Source: Trueperella pecoris | GTDB taxonomy: Bacteria; Actinomycetota; Actinomycetes; Actinomycetales; Actinomycetaceae | Direction: 5' to 3' | DNA: 64,000 nt | Assembly: GCF_014926385.1 (NCBI RefSeq) | Contig: NZ_CP053291.1 | Span: 186,001-250,000 of the forward strand | Shown: piece after piece, positions 1 to 9,021 of the stretch | Layout of the letters: every line of letters starts with the position of its first letter | Numbering within the stretch: position 1 is the first letter of the stretch | Notes under the pieces: generated by a model | The model's database searches: none | What the model was told of the DNA's origin: nothing | What the model saw: the letters and a program-made list of their open reading frames with translations, nothing else | Position numbers and translations under genes: made by a program

Positions 1-611
1 AGCTTGCCCGGCTTAGGACGAGAACGACGCTGATGAGCGCACTGATGAGCCCAGCGAGCATCATAAGAACCATCAGGAAAAGCACCACGATTAATCTCAC
101 GCGTCACCGATGACGGACTACGCCCCAAACTTAAAGCGATCTGCCGAGCCGACTTACCATCAGCTAACCCCAACCCGATCGCCACGCGCTCTTCAAGCGT
201 CATACGCCGGCCTCGACCAACCCTGCCATTACCAACCCGGTCAACACTGGCCACGACCGTGGCCCCACCAACACGGCCCCGTTGCAAAACTTCAACCATA
301 GGCCCCAACATAGCCTGTTTCCCACGAACCCAGTTCGGACTATGACCAACCCGTTTCGCGATCTCGGCAACCGGCAAGCCCTCAGCCGTCAACTGCCACA
401 CCCGTACCCTAGCAGCCGCACGAGCCTGCGCCGGCCCACCCTGCCCACGGACCAACACTAAACCCGCCCCACGAGCCCAGACCTGAACCGAGTGACAATT
501 AACCTTCAACTCACGAGCAACACTTGCACACGAACGTCCAGAAGCAACCAAGGCCACCGCATGATCACGAAACGACTGCGAATAAGGCCGAATCGGCGAT
601 CTACCAACCAT
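1..611 (-). CDS. IS30-family transposase, N-terminal part (runs off the window)
   Basis: The reading frame is open from the ATG at 609-611 down to base 1 without a stop, so about 203 N-terminal residues are visible and the catalytic DDE half lies outside the window. The segment with MTLEERVAIGLGLADGKS, followed by ARQIALSLGRSPSSVTREI, is the characteristic IS30 helix-turn-helix block that binds the terminal inverted repeats. An extra N-terminal HTH-like region (VALVASGRSCASVARELKV) precedes it, as in the longer actinobacterial IS30 transposases. The protein would cut and join the element ends. The terminal repeat of the element probably lies in 612-655. Whether the whole element is intact cannot be seen. 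Confidence 0.88.
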   Translation of the reverse strand, partial: MVGRSPIRPYSQSFRDHAVALVASGRSCASVARELKVNCHSVQVWARGAGLVLVRGQGGPAQARAAARVRVWQLTAEGLPVAEIAKRVGHSPNWVRGKQAMLGPMVEVLQRGRVGGATVVASVDRVGNGRVGRGRRMTLEERVAIGLGLADGKSARQIALSLGRSPSSVTREINRGAFPDGSYDARWAHQCAHQRRSRPKPGK

Positions 612-655
612 TCAACACACTCCAAAAAGTAGTGCATTGACCCCTGGAACCTACC
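612..655. mobile_element. Probable end region of the IS30 element
   Basis: This is the short non-coding stretch upstream of the transposase start. It contains the block AGTGCATTGACCCCTGGAAC (632-651), which has the position expected for an IS30 terminal inverted repeat. The other end is outside the window, so the repeat cannot be paired and no target-site duplication can be shown. The call is inferred from position only. Confidence 0.3.
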
Positions 656-662
656 CTGCAGG

Positions 663-696
663 TTAATACAGCGCGGAACAGGTTAACGCAGCGCGG
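663..696. repeat. Two partial right ends of the dispersed CTGTACTAA/TTAGTACAG repeat
   Basis: TTAATACAGCGCGG (663-676) and TTAACGCAGCGCGG (683-696) closely match the right end TTAGTACAGCGCGG of the intergenic repeat seen complete near 45.4 and 52.7 kb. No left end is present on this side. It could lie beyond the IS30 element or be lost. Confidence 0.5.
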
Positions 697-767
697 GCAC
701 GGGGATAGCGCTGAGGTGGACCCGGGCGCTGGAGACAGGCTTGGGAGGCAGGCTGTCTGAAGTGAAA

Positions 768-810
768 TGCTCCCCGGAAGAAGGAAAACCAGTCCAACTT
801 CCGGGGAGCA
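768..810 (-). terminator. Hairpin downstream of lutC
   Basis: TGCTCCCCGGAAG (768-780) and CTTCCGGGGAGCA (798-810) form a perfect 13-bp stem with a 17-nt loop, 35 nt past the lutC stop. Reading the minus strand, only a weak T tract follows, so it may act as a weak intrinsic or factor-assisted terminator. Confidence 0.6.
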
Positions 811-844
811 CTTCAGGAGAGTCTACCCCTACGCTCAGCGCCGG

Positions 845-1471
845 TCAGCGCTCCACGATAATGACGCGGAGGTTGCGCGGGCCGTGCACGCCGTCCACGC
901 GCACGAGCTCGATGTCCGATGTGGCCGACGGGCCGGCGATCCAGGTGGTCGGGCGGCCGGGGTGCTCGCCGAGCACAGCGACGGCCTCGGGCAGGGTCGC
1001 CTTGATGGCGTCGGCCTCGAGGACAACCACGTGGGTGTCGGGAACGAGCGAGATCGCGCGGCGTCCCTGGTCGGGCTCGCCGTCGAGCATGATCGTGCCG
1101 GAGTTCGCCACGGCGACGCGTGAAGCGGTGACGACGGCGTCGGTGTGATCCAACTCGGTCTTCGAAAGCGCAGGCTCATCGACGCGGACCTCGCGGCCCT
1201 CGCGACCAGCGGCTTCAACCCACGTCTTGTCCAAGCCCGCGGGGACGACAACGGAGCGTGCGTCCTCAAGGAACTCGGAGATGGCGTTGGCGATGCCATC
1301 AGGGCCGACGCGCTTGACGACGGCGGTGTAGTCGATCAGGCCCTGCTCCATCTCCGCGATCACATCGGCGCGCGAGGCATCGGTGCCGAAGCGGTATTCA
1401 CGCGGAATGTCGGGCGTGGCGATGGGGCCAGCGCTACGGATGCGGTTAAAGATCTCGTCCTTGGCGCTCAT
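845..1471 (-). CDS. lutC: Lactate utilization protein LutC
   Basis: 208 residues, the usual length for LutC/YkgG. The C-terminal half has the family signature: a stretch around AGPSATSDIELVRV and GVHGPRNLRVI. It also has the mid-protein AVANSGTIML and LVPDTHVVVLEA blocks. LutABC together oxidise L-lactate to pyruvate; LutC has no known cofactor of its own in the family. The start codon ATG at 1471 has a strong GGAGGAG ribosome-binding site and overlaps the lutB stop by 4 bp (ATGA), so the two genes are translationally coupled. It is the last gene of the lldP-lutA-lutB-lutC operon. The match to the family is clear. Confidence 0.93.
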   Translation of the reverse strand: MSAKDEIFNRIRSAGPIATPDIPREYRFGTDASRADVIAEMEQGLIDYTAVVKRVGPDGIANAISEFLEDARSVVVPAGLDKTWVEAAGREGREVRVDEPALSKTELDHTDAVVTASRVAVANSGTIMLDGEPDQGRRAISLVPDTHVVVLEADAIKATLPEAVAVLGEHPGRPTTWIAGPSATSDIELVRVDGVHGPRNLRVIIVER

Positions 1472-3060
1472 CGAGCTCCTCCTTCGTCACAGCAGCCGCC
1501 GTTATTGCCACAGCAGCCTTCCTCGTTTTCTTTCCACCAGTCGCGGAAGGATTGTGCCGGCGGTGCCGGAACGTCGCGGGCGCGGGTCCAGTCCTTCGCG
1601 ACGGGGAAGGGCAGGTAGCCGATCTTGCGATCACGGCCCGCGATGATGCGGCCGGCCTTGACGGCCTTGCCGGCGACGCTCATGCCCTTGCCGGAGCCCA
1701 TGATCTTGGTCGATGCCTTCATGGCGATATCCCAGCGATCGGGGATGCCGCCACGGTTAGCCTCGGTGTACTTGTGGCGCAGGTGCACAAGAATGTCCGG
1801 GATATTGATCTTCACCGGGCAGACGTCGTAGCAGGCGCCGCAGAGCGTGGAGGCGAAGGGCAAGGTGGAGGCCGTGTCCTTCTTGTCGGTGGCGCCGAGC
1901 AGCTGCGGGGTCAGGATGGCGCCGATGGGGCCAGGGTAGACCGAGTTGTAGGCGTGTCCGCCGGTCACGCGGTAGACCGGGCAGATGTTCATGCAGGCCG
2001 CGCAGCGGATGCACTTGAGGGCCTCGCGTCCAACCGGGTCCTTGAGCACGTTGGTGCGGCCGTTGTCCATGAGGATGATGTGGAACTCCTGCGGGCCGTC
2101 ACCCTCGGTGACGCCGGTCCAGAAGGACGTGTAGGGGTTCATGCGCTCGCCGGTGGCCGAACGAGGCAGTAGCTGGGAGAACACCTCGACATCTTGGAAG
2201 GTCGGCACGAGCTTCTCGATGCCCATCACGGTGATAAGCGTTTCGGGCAGGGTCAGGCACATGCGGCCGTTGCCTTCGGATTCGTAAATGGCTACGGTTC
2301 CGGTTTCGGCGACGCCGATGTTGGCGCCCGAGATGGCGACCTTGGCGGAGAGGAACTTCTTGCGCAGGTGGGCGCGGGCGGCCATGGCCAGGACGCGTGG
2401 CTCGTGGGTGAGCTCGGGGGCGTCCTCCATGCGTGCCTCGAAGATTGCCTTGACTTCGGCGCGGTTGCGGTGGATGGCCGGAACCACGATGTGGGAGGGC
2501 ATGTCTTCGCTGAGCTGGACGATCATCTCGGCAAGATCGGTCTCCCATGCCTGGATGCCACGCTCTCCGAGGTACTCGTTGAGGTTGATTTCCTGGGTGG
2601 CCATCGACTTGACCTTGACCACCTCGTCGACGCCCTTGGCCTTGACCAGTTCGTAGACGATCTCGTTGGCTTCTTTGGCGTCACGTGCCCAGTGGACGAT
2701 TCCGCCATTGGCCTTGACGTTCTCCTCGAACTGCTCGAGCAGGTCGGTCCAGTTGGCGGCCACGGTGCGCTTGATGTTCGACGCCGACTCGCGCAGTGCC
2801 TCCCAGTCGGGCATTTCCTCCACGCGCGTGTTGCGCTTGGTGCGGATCTTGCCGGTCGCGTAGCCCAGGTTACGGCGCATCTGGGTGTTGCGCAGGGTCT
2901 CTTCGGAGCCCTGCTTGAAGGTCTTGCCCCAGCGGAGCGGGTCAGCGGGAGCAGGATGGCCTGGAACCCAGCCCAGCTCTTGCTCTTCGCGGTCCTTTTC
3001 AGCCCAATCGCTGGGGTTGAGGCCCAGCTTTGAACCCAGTTCGGAAATTCCCTTGAGCAT
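1468..3060 (-). CDS. lutB: Iron-sulfur lactate oxidation protein LutB
   Basis: 530 residues from the ATG at 3060. An upstream in-frame start at 3099 exists, but the 3060 start gives a TAATG junction with the lutA stop, typical of coupled genes. Residues ~90-330 form the LutB/YkgF dehydrogenase-type domain (IVVPAIHRNRAEV, ISGANIGVAETGTVAI). A ferredoxin-like domain follows, with CIRCAACMNICPVYR starting near residue 350 and a second CGACYDVCPVKINIP cluster; these bind two 4Fe-4S centres. It should pass electrons from L-lactate together with LutA and LutC at the membrane-facing cytoplasm. The C-terminus carries a Cys-rich tail (ENEEGCCGNNGGCC), possibly an extra metal or redox site, which I do not recall as standard for the family. 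Confidence 0.94.
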   Translation of the reverse strand: MLKGISELGSKLGLNPSDWAEKDREEQELGWVPGHPAPADPLRWGKTFKQGSEETLRNTQMRRNLGYATGKIRTKRNTRVEEMPDWEALRESASNIKRTVAANWTDLLEQFEENVKANGGIVHWARDAKEANEIVYELVKAKGVDEVVKVKSMATQEINLNEYLGERGIQAWETDLAEMIVQLSEDMPSHIVVPAIHRNRAEVKAIFEARMEDAPELTHEPRVLAMAARAHLRKKFLSAKVAISGANIGVAETGTVAIYESEGNGRMCLTLPETLITVMGIEKLVPTFQDVEVFSQLLPRSATGERMNPYTSFWTGVTEGDGPQEFHIILMDNGRTNVLKDPVGREALKCIRCAACMNICPVYRVTGGHAYNSVYPGPIGAILTPQLLGATDKKDTASTLPFASTLCGACYDVCPVKINIPDILVHLRHKYTEANRGGIPDRWDIAMKASTKIMGSGKGMSVAGKAVKAGRIIAGRDRKIGYLPFPVAKDWTRARDVPAPPAQSFRDWWKENEEGCCGNNGGCCDEGGAR

Positions 3061-3848
3061 TAGGCACCTACCTTTGTGGTCGTTGCGGGGGCAATCCACG
3101 GATCGTTTTGGCTACCGGCGAGCACCTCGGCGAGGTGCATGGCACGGATTCCGGAACGGGTGCGGGCGAGGCCGCCTGCAATATTCATGAGGCACGAGTA
3201 GTCGCCTGCGACGACGATCTCGGCACCCGTGGACTTAATGTTGGACATCTTGTCTGCGAGCATGGCGGAGGAGACGTCGGGGTTCTTTACGGAGAACGTG
3301 CCGCCGAAACCGCAGCAGACGTTGGCGTCGGGAAGCGGGACGTAGTCGATGCCTTCGACAGCTTGGAGGAGCTGGAGGGGCTTGTCGCCGACCTTGGTGA
3401 CACGCAACGAGTGACACGTCGTGTGGTAGGTGACGCGGTGGGGGAAGTAGGCGCCGACGTCGGTTAGCCCGAGGACGTCTACGAGTAATTCGGGCAGGTC
3501 GTAGGTCATGGCGGCGAGCTTTTCAGCCTTCTCGGCGAGGTCGGTGTGTCCAAGCTCGCGGGCCACCATGCCCTGCTGCGTGCGGATTGAGCCTGTGCAT
3601 GAACCGGAAGGAGCGACGATCGCGTCCCACTCGCCGTCGAGTGCGGGTGCGAAAGTGCGTACGTGGTTCTCGATCAGCGGGAGAGCCTCAGGGTAGTAAC
3701 CGGTGTTGACATGCATCTGTCCACAGCAGCCCTGGCCTTCGGGGAAGAAGACCTCGTGGCCGAGGCGGCGCAGAAGATGCACCGTGGCCTGCGCGGCCTG
3801 CGGGAACATGGCATCGTTCAAGCAGGTCGAGAAGAGCGCGATTCTCAT
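3060..3848 (-). CDS. lutA: Lactate utilization CCG-domain protein LutA
   Basis: 262 residues with two cysteine-rich CCG domains: EGQGCCGQMH near residue 43 and NVCCGFGGTFSVKN near residue 180. A preceding TTCHS element and a leading LFSTC motif are also present. Such domains bind non-cubane Fe-S clusters in heterodisulfide-reductase-like subunits. LutA is the L-lactate oxidase partner of LutB. It starts 14 bp after the lactate permease stop and ends in a one-base overlap with lutB, so the four genes form one transcription unit. Length and motif spacing agree with the LutA/YkgE family. Confidence 0.94.
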   Translation of the reverse strand: MRIALFSTCLNDAMFPQAAQATVHLLRRLGHEVFFPEGQGCCGQMHVNTGYYPEALPLIENHVRTFAPALDGEWDAIVAPSGSCTGSIRTQQGMVARELGHTDLAEKAEKLAAMTYDLPELLVDVLGLTDVGAYFPHRVTYHTTCHSLRVTKVGDKPLQLLQAVEGIDYVPLPDANVCCGFGGTFSVKNPDVSSAMLADKMSNIKSTGAEIVVAGDYSCLMNIAGGLARTRSGIRAMHLAEVLAGSQNDPWIAPATTTKVGA

Positions 3849-3862
3849 GGGGTGCCTTTCTG

Positions 3863-5524
3863 TTATGCGATGAGGAATCCGAGGATTCCATTGGATGCAA
3901 GGACCGTGATGAGGCCCAGCAGAATGATGAGACCGATGGAATACGGAGCGGCCTTACGCAGGATCTCCGACTCGGAGCCCTCGGACTTGACAGCGCCGGC
4001 GGCGATGGCAAGGTTCTGGGGGCTGACGATCTTTCCGATACCGCCACCGATCTCGTTGACACCGAGGAGGAGGCGGCTGGGCAGGTCGGCCGTCTGGGCG
4101 GCGGTTGCCTGCAGGTTGCCGAAGAGGGCGCCGGCAGAGGTTGCTGAGCCGGTGACGGCGGTTCCGATCCAGCCCAGGAGTGGGGAGAGGAAGGCGAAGG
4201 CGGCGCCGGTACCGGCGAGCCACGCTCCGATTGCCACGGTCTGGCCGGAGAAGTTCATGACGTAGGCCAGAGCCATAACCAAGCAGATGGTCAGGATGGC
4301 GATGCGGAGGTTGTAGATGGTGGTGCCGAGCGTGCGAATTCCCTGTGCGAAGGGCAGCTCGAAGCGCCCTGCAGAGGAGTTGCGGGCGTAAACGATGGCG
4401 ACCACGACGCCGGTGAGGAACAGCATCGTTCCCGGCGAGGATAGCCACGGAACGCTAAAGACGGCGGAGGGGTTCTGCTGGCCGTTGATGCCAAGGACAT
4501 CGCCTAAGCCGGGCCAGACGAACTTGATGTCGGTGGAGGCGAGCAGTGCGGGCACGTTAACGCCGAGCTTCCAGAGCTTTGCCACGCCAAAGACGATGAC
4601 GACGAGCCAGTAGGGCAGGAGTCCGAGTGCAACGCGGCTGGTGGAGAGCGTCTCGGTGGCCGCGGGGGAACGGAACTCAGACGGCGTCGTGGGGGTCCAG
4701 AACCGAAGTAGCGCGGCGAGGGCTACGAAGGAGAGCAGGGAGCCGACGACGGCGGTGAGCTCGTAGGACAGAACGTTGGAGGTCAGGCCGATGCCCAGTG
4801 CCATGCCGAACCATGCGACGACGCCGGCGAGCCAGCCGTCCTTGACCCCGCGCCAGCCGTCCATGATGAACAGCATGAGGAAGGGAACGATGATGAGCAT
4901 GAGCGGGGTGATGCGGCCCATGGTGGCGCCCACGAGGGCCGGGTCTTCGCCACCGAGCTTGGCGACCGTGGTGACTGGGATGGCCATGGCGCCGAAGCCG
5001 ACGTTGAGGGCGTTGCCGACCATGACGGCGATGGCGGCGCGGATCGGCGGCAAGCCGAGGGCCCACATCATCGTGCAGGCGATCGCCACGGGCGCGCCGA
5101 AGCCGGCCAGTCCTTCGAGGAGGCCGCAGAAGGCGTAGCCGATCAGCAAGCCCTGGATGCGCATGTCGCCCTTGCCGACGGCTGAAAAAACTGCCTGAAC
5201 GTCAGCGGCCCGGCCGGAGCGATCGGTGAGGTTGTAAAGCCACACGGCCATGACCACGATGTAAATAATCGGGATGAGGCCAAAGGCGGCACCTTCAATA
5301 GCGGACATTCCGGCGGTGGCAACGGGCATGTCAAAGCCGACGGTGGCGACGATAAGGGCGACGACGAGCGCACCCAGTGCACACCAGTGTGTGGGGAGGG
5401 AGAAAACGCCCAGGGCAACGAAGAAGAATACGAGCGGAAGCAAACTGACTAGGGCGGTGCCTATGGCCGAGCCTGCGATAGCTGTGGTAGATGGTTGGAA
5501 AGAATGTGCGAGAGCTAGAATCAT
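3863..5524 (-). CDS. lldP: L-lactate permease
   Basis: 553 residues, almost entirely hydrophobic, with 12-14 predicted membrane segments, as in the LctP/LldP family of proton-coupled lactate importers. Family-like stretches include GLLEGLAGFGAPVAIA, GAFLSPLLGWIGTAVTGS-like text (FLSPLLGWIGTAVTGSATS) and KIVSPQNLAIAAGAV. It is the first gene of the lactate operon and supplies substrate to LutABC. The ATG at 5524 has only a weak ribosome-binding site. A GntR/FadR-type palindrome lies 67 bp upstream (5591-5601), so lactate-responsive repression is likely. Confidence 0.93.
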   Translation of the reverse strand: MILALAHSFQPSTTAIAGSAIGTALVSLLPLVFFFVALGVFSLPTHWCALGALVVALIVATVGFDMPVATAGMSAIEGAAFGLIPIIYIVVMAVWLYNLTDRSGRAADVQAVFSAVGKGDMRIQGLLIGYAFCGLLEGLAGFGAPVAIACTMMWALGLPPIRAAIAVMVGNALNVGFGAMAIPVTTVAKLGGEDPALVGATMGRITPLMLIIVPFLMLFIMDGWRGVKDGWLAGVVAWFGMALGIGLTSNVLSYELTAVVGSLLSFVALAALLRFWTPTTPSEFRSPAATETLSTSRVALGLLPYWLVVIVFGVAKLWKLGVNVPALLASTDIKFVWPGLGDVLGINGQQNPSAVFSVPWLSSPGTMLFLTGVVVAIVYARNSSAGRFELPFAQGIRTLGTTIYNLRIAILTICLVMALAYVMNFSGQTVAIGAWLAGTGAAFAFLSPLLGWIGTAVTGSATSAGALFGNLQATAAQTADLPSRLLLGVNEIGGGIGKIVSPQNLAIAAGAVKSEGSESEILRKAAPYSIGLIILLGLITVLASNGILGFLIA

Positions 5525-5590
5525 TTAGACGTCCTTGTGCTTTGGTCCTATATCCGATCTTAAGGGCAGAGCTAACACCTGGAAAGCTAA

Positions 5591-5601
5591 TTGTCAGACG
5601 A
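5591..5601 (-). promoter_or_regulatory. FadR/LldR-type operator upstream of lldP
   Basis: TTGTCAGACGA fits the T-N-GT-N3-AC-N-A pattern bound by GntR-family FadR-subfamily regulators such as LldR. It lies in the non-coding stretch before lldP. No such regulator gene is in this window. The match is short, so this is a candidate only. Confidence 0.4.
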
Positions 5602-5736
5602 ATTAGTCTTTTTTCGTCAGGGTTTTGTTGCGCAAATGGAAAATTCGAAGAATAGTGGAAAGTGTGAGGCGAATTATGTGCAACTATCTACCCTCGAATG
5701 ACCGCGATCGGAGTGTGGGCGTCATACGATTTAGGT

Positions 5737-8700
5737 ATGACTAAGCAGGATCGCCAAGACAACAGAAAATTTTCTCTTCAGCCGGTGAGTGCCGGGCGCG
5801 AATCTATCGCACGTGTCTTCACCATGCTTCTTCAAGTCGTTGCGGTATGGAATATCATCAGCATTCCTATTGCGAGGTATTGGCCTCGCCTGGAGAACGT
5901 TATTAGCGAGACCCTGTGGCTCACGAACATTCCTTCGGGCCCGTCCCTGGTATGGGGTTTAATCATCGGCTTGCTCGCCTCGAGCTTCATGCGTCGTCAG
6001 CGTGCGGCGTTGTGGGTATTTATCGTCGTATTCCAGGTGACGACCATCCTCGCCTTCGATTTCCTGCCAGCATGGAATGAGGTTGAGCCTAGCTGGGAAG
6101 CACGTATCTTGTATATCCTTTCCGGCGGCAGCTTCGTCTTTGCGGTTCTTTCTATTTTGCTTCTACTTTGGGCCATGCCCGCTTTTCCTGCTCGCCCCGC
6201 GCGCGGAGCCTGGCTACGGGCCCTTGCTGTCGGCATGACCGGAGCTGTTATTGGTTTTGTTATTGCCTACATGAGCGGGACGCTCCTTAACCATGTTCCC
6301 TATGGTGTGGCGGCCAAATGGGCGCTTGCCGCTCTTGGTGCGGCGGATCCAACGGAGTCTCCCTACAATCTTCCATATCCAGCCAACTGGTTCGTCTTTG
6401 CCCTCGTCCAAATTATTGTGGCTCTGGGATTGTTAGGAGCGATTGCGACTTTCTTCAGGGCGGATCCGCGCAGGGTCGCCCGCCACATTGATAATGAACT
6501 TATTGCCCGCAAGATCCTCCTCAGCGAGGCAGATTCTGATTCGTTGTCATACTTTGCTACCCGCGATGATCGTTACCTCACCACAAGTCCGAACGCTAAG
6601 GCAGCCATCTCGTGGAAGGTGACGAATGGTGTGGCGCTCGCGGCGGGAGATCCGTTGGGAGATAGGCAGGCGTGGCCGGAGGCGATCGCGGCATGGCAGA
6701 ATCTTGCGCGGAAATATGGTTGGGTACCAGGTGTCATTTCGGCGTCAGAAGAGGGCGCCCGGGCATACGTGGACGCCGGTTTGCACGCCATCACGATGGG
6801 CGACGAGGCAGTCATTTACCCCGCAGATTTTAGCCTGTCGAAGAATAAAGCAGTTCGCCGTGCTATCGCAGGCCCGCGTAACGCTGGATACACCGTGCGT
6901 ATTCGTCGCCAGGAGGAGATGGATACGGATGATTTGGCACATTTGGCTCAGTGTGCCGAGCGTTGGCGCGTGGGCAACGAGCGAGGTTTTTCTATGGCGT
7001 TGGGTCGCTTGGGCGATGCGCGTGACCCGCGCATCATGGTGGTCACCGCGCACGACGCCGCAGGCGAGGTTCGCTCCCTGTTGACCTTTGTACCGTGGGG
7101 AAGGCGTGGGTTGTCATTGGACCTCATGCGACGTTCGCCCGATGCGCCATCTGGTGTTAACGAGCTGATGATGAGCGAACTCATGCTCAACGCACCAAAT
7201 TTTGCGGTAGATCGTATTTCATTGAACTTTGCCATGTTCCGTTCGAGCTTTGCCGCTTCCGAGCAGGTTGGTGCCACCCCGCTTCAGCGGCTGAACTACC
7301 GCGTGTTAATGTTCGCCTCCCGCTGGTGGCAGTTGCATTCACTGTACGAGTCGAATTCGAAGTACAACCCGGTGTGGAAGCGTCGCCTACTGTGTTACTC
7401 CGCGACCCAGCAACTGACCCGCACGTTGATTGCTTGTGGGCGCGCGGAGGGTTTCCTCCCCGAGGTGCCGAGCGCGTTCCGCCGCCCGGTTCCGGCAGAA
7501 AAAACGCCGAGCTACATTAGCGAGGTCGTGGATCGGATGGCGCCGATCTATGACAGGTTGCTCAACCCAGCTCCCGTGGCCCCCAAGCGCAACGAACAGC
7601 AGCGTGTACGCATCGCCAAGCTCAAGACCCTCGAGGCGGCGGGCATGGACCCGTACCCGGCAGCGGTGCCACGCACGGCATCGTTGGGCGAGCTGCGCCC
7701 CGGAGCCGAGGCCTCGGTTGTGGGACGAATCCAGCGCATCCGTGACCACGGCGGCGTGATCTTCGCTGATCTTCGGGAAGCAACCACACAGGTCCAGATC
7801 TGCCTCGAGCGCTCCGGCGCCGCTGACATGGCGCTGTGGCGCGCGGGCGTGGACCGGGGCGACGTCGTGTCGGTGACGGGCCGCCTGGGCGCCTCCCGCA
7901 GTGGTGAACCCACCTTCATGGTGGAGGCGTGGGCCATGGCCTCGAAGTCGCTGGTGGCCCCTCCCGACAAGTTCCTCGGCGTGGCAGACTCTGAGGCGCG
8001 CCTGCGCCTGCGCCACATGTACCTCGCCACTGACGACCAAGCTTGGAATCGCCTCTTTGTGCGCTCGGCCACGGTCAAAGCCGTGCGCGATTTCCTCGCG
8101 AATCGCTCCTACATCGAAGTGGAGACCCCGATCTTGCAGCGGGTCCACGGCGGCGCGAACGCCCGCCCGTTCGCCACGCATATCAACGCCTATGACATGC
8201 GCCTCACGATGCGCATTGCCCCGGAGCTCTTCCTGAAGCGGCTGTGCGTGGCGGGCGTCGATCGCGTCTTCGAACTCGGCCGCAACTTCCGCAACGAGGG
8301 TGCGGATGCCACCCACAACCCGGAGTTCACCTCGCTTGAAGCCTACGAAGCGTTCGGCGATTACACCACCATGCGTGAGCTCACCCGCGAGCTGATCATC
8401 TCCGCGGCCACCGCCGTGCACGGTTCGCCGCGTGTTCCTCGCCCCGACGGCGGCTGGCTCGACATCTCAGGTCCGTGGCGTGCGCTCACGGTGCACGACG
8501 CTGTCTCTGAGGCTACCGGGGTCTCCATCACGACCGAGACCACGACGGACGAACTGCATGCGCTATGTCAGAAGCACGGCATCGAGATCTCGCGGCGCGC
8601 CACGCACGGCGCGATGGTGACCGAGTTGTATGACGAGCTTGTGGAGTCCCAGACCGTGGAGCCAACGTTCTACATGGACTTCCCGATTGAGACCTCGCCG

Positions 8701-9021
8701 CTGACGGCGCCGCACCGTACGAACCCCGCGCTGGCTGAGCGTTGGGACCTGGTGGCGTTTGGCATGGAGCTCGGTACGGCCTACACGGAGCTGACGGACC
8801 CGATCGATCAGCGCGACCGGCTCACCCGCCAGTCCCTGTTGGCAGCGGCCGGGGATGCCGAGGCGATGGAGATCGATGAGGAGTTCTTGGGAGCGCTGGA
8901 GTTTGGCATGCGGCCAACCGGCGGTTTGGGAATCGGTATCGATCGCCTGGCGATGTTCCTCGTCAACGGTACGATCCGCGACACGCTCGCGTTCCCCTTC
9001 GCTAAGCCTGCCGGAAAGTAG
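5737..9021 (+). CDS. lysX: Bifunctional lysyl-tRNA synthetase / phosphatidylglycerol lysyltransferase
   Basis: 1094 residues from ATG 5737, an upstream GTG-rich start at 5698 being less likely. Roughly residues 20-270 hold six or seven membrane helices. Residues ~280-600 are the MprF-type (DUF2156) transferase domain that adds lysine to phosphatidylglycerol. About 660-760 is an OB-fold tRNA-binding domain, and 770-1094 a class II synthetase core with motif 2 (FELGRNFRNEGADATHNPEF) and motif 3 (GLGIGIDRLAMF). The enzyme charges tRNA-Lys and uses it to make lysyl-lipid, which lowers negative surface charge and resists cationic peptides. A TACGAT -10-like hexamer 7 nt before the ATG, with no Shine-Dalgarno, suggests a leaderless message. 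Base composition rises clearly from the membrane half to the synthetase half. The 3' end overlaps the convergent hydrolase gene by 20 bp. Confidence 0.93.
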   Translation: MTKQDRQDNRKFSLQPVSAGRESIARVFTMLLQVVAVWNIISIPIARYWPRLENVISETLWLTNIPSGPSLVWGLIIGLLASSFMRRQRAALWVFIVVFQVTTILAFDFLPAWNEVEPSWEARILYILSGGSFVFAVLSILLLLWAMPAFPARPARGAWLRALAVGMTGAVIGFVIAYMSGTLLNHVPYGVAAKWALAALGAADPTESPYNLPYPANWFVFALVQIIVALGLLGAIATFFRADPRRVARHIDNELIARKILLSEADSDSLSYFATRDDRYLTTSPNAKAAISWKVTNGVALAAGDPLGDRQAWPEAIAAWQNLARKYGWVPGVISASEEGARAYVDAGLHAITMGDEAVIYPADFSLSKNKAVRRAIAGPRNAGYTVRIRRQEEMDTDDLAHLAQCAERWRVGNERGFSMALGRLGDARDPRIMVVTAHDAAGEVRSLLTFVPWGRRGLSLDLMRRSPDAPSGVNELMMSELMLNAPNFAVDRISLNFAMFRSSFAASEQVGATPLQRLNYRVLMFASRWWQLHSLYESNSKYNPVWKRRLLCYSATQQLTRTLIACGRAEGFLPEVPSAFRRPVPAEKTPSYISEVVDRMAPIYDRLLNPAPVAPKRNEQQRVRIAKLKTLEAAGMDPYPAAVPRTASLGELRPGAEASVVGRIQRIRDHGGVIFADLREATTQVQICLERSGAADMALWRAGVDRGDVVSVTGRLGASRSGEPTFMVEAWAMASKSLVAPPDKFLGVADSEARLRLRHMYLATDDQAWNRLFVRSATVKAVRDFLANRSYIEVETPILQRVHGGANARPFATHINAYDMRLTMRIAPELFLKRLCVAGVDRVFELGRNFRNEGADATHNPEFTSLEAYEAFGDYTTMRELTRELIISAATAVHGSPRVPRPDGGWLDISGPWRALTVHDAVSEATGVSITTETTTDELHALCQKHGIEISRRATHGAMVTELYDELVESQTVEPTFYMDFPIETSPLTAPHRTNPALAERWDLVAFGMELGTAYTELTDPIDQRDRLTRQSLLAAAGDAEAMEIDEEFLGALEFGMRPTGGLGIGIDRLAMFLVNGTIRDTLAFPFAKPAGK

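Noticed and set aside
2194-3033. Antisense frame of 279 codons inside lutB
   Set aside because: It mirrors the codon pattern of lutB and has no ribosome site or family motifs; the same holds for many antisense frames across the G+C-rich genes.
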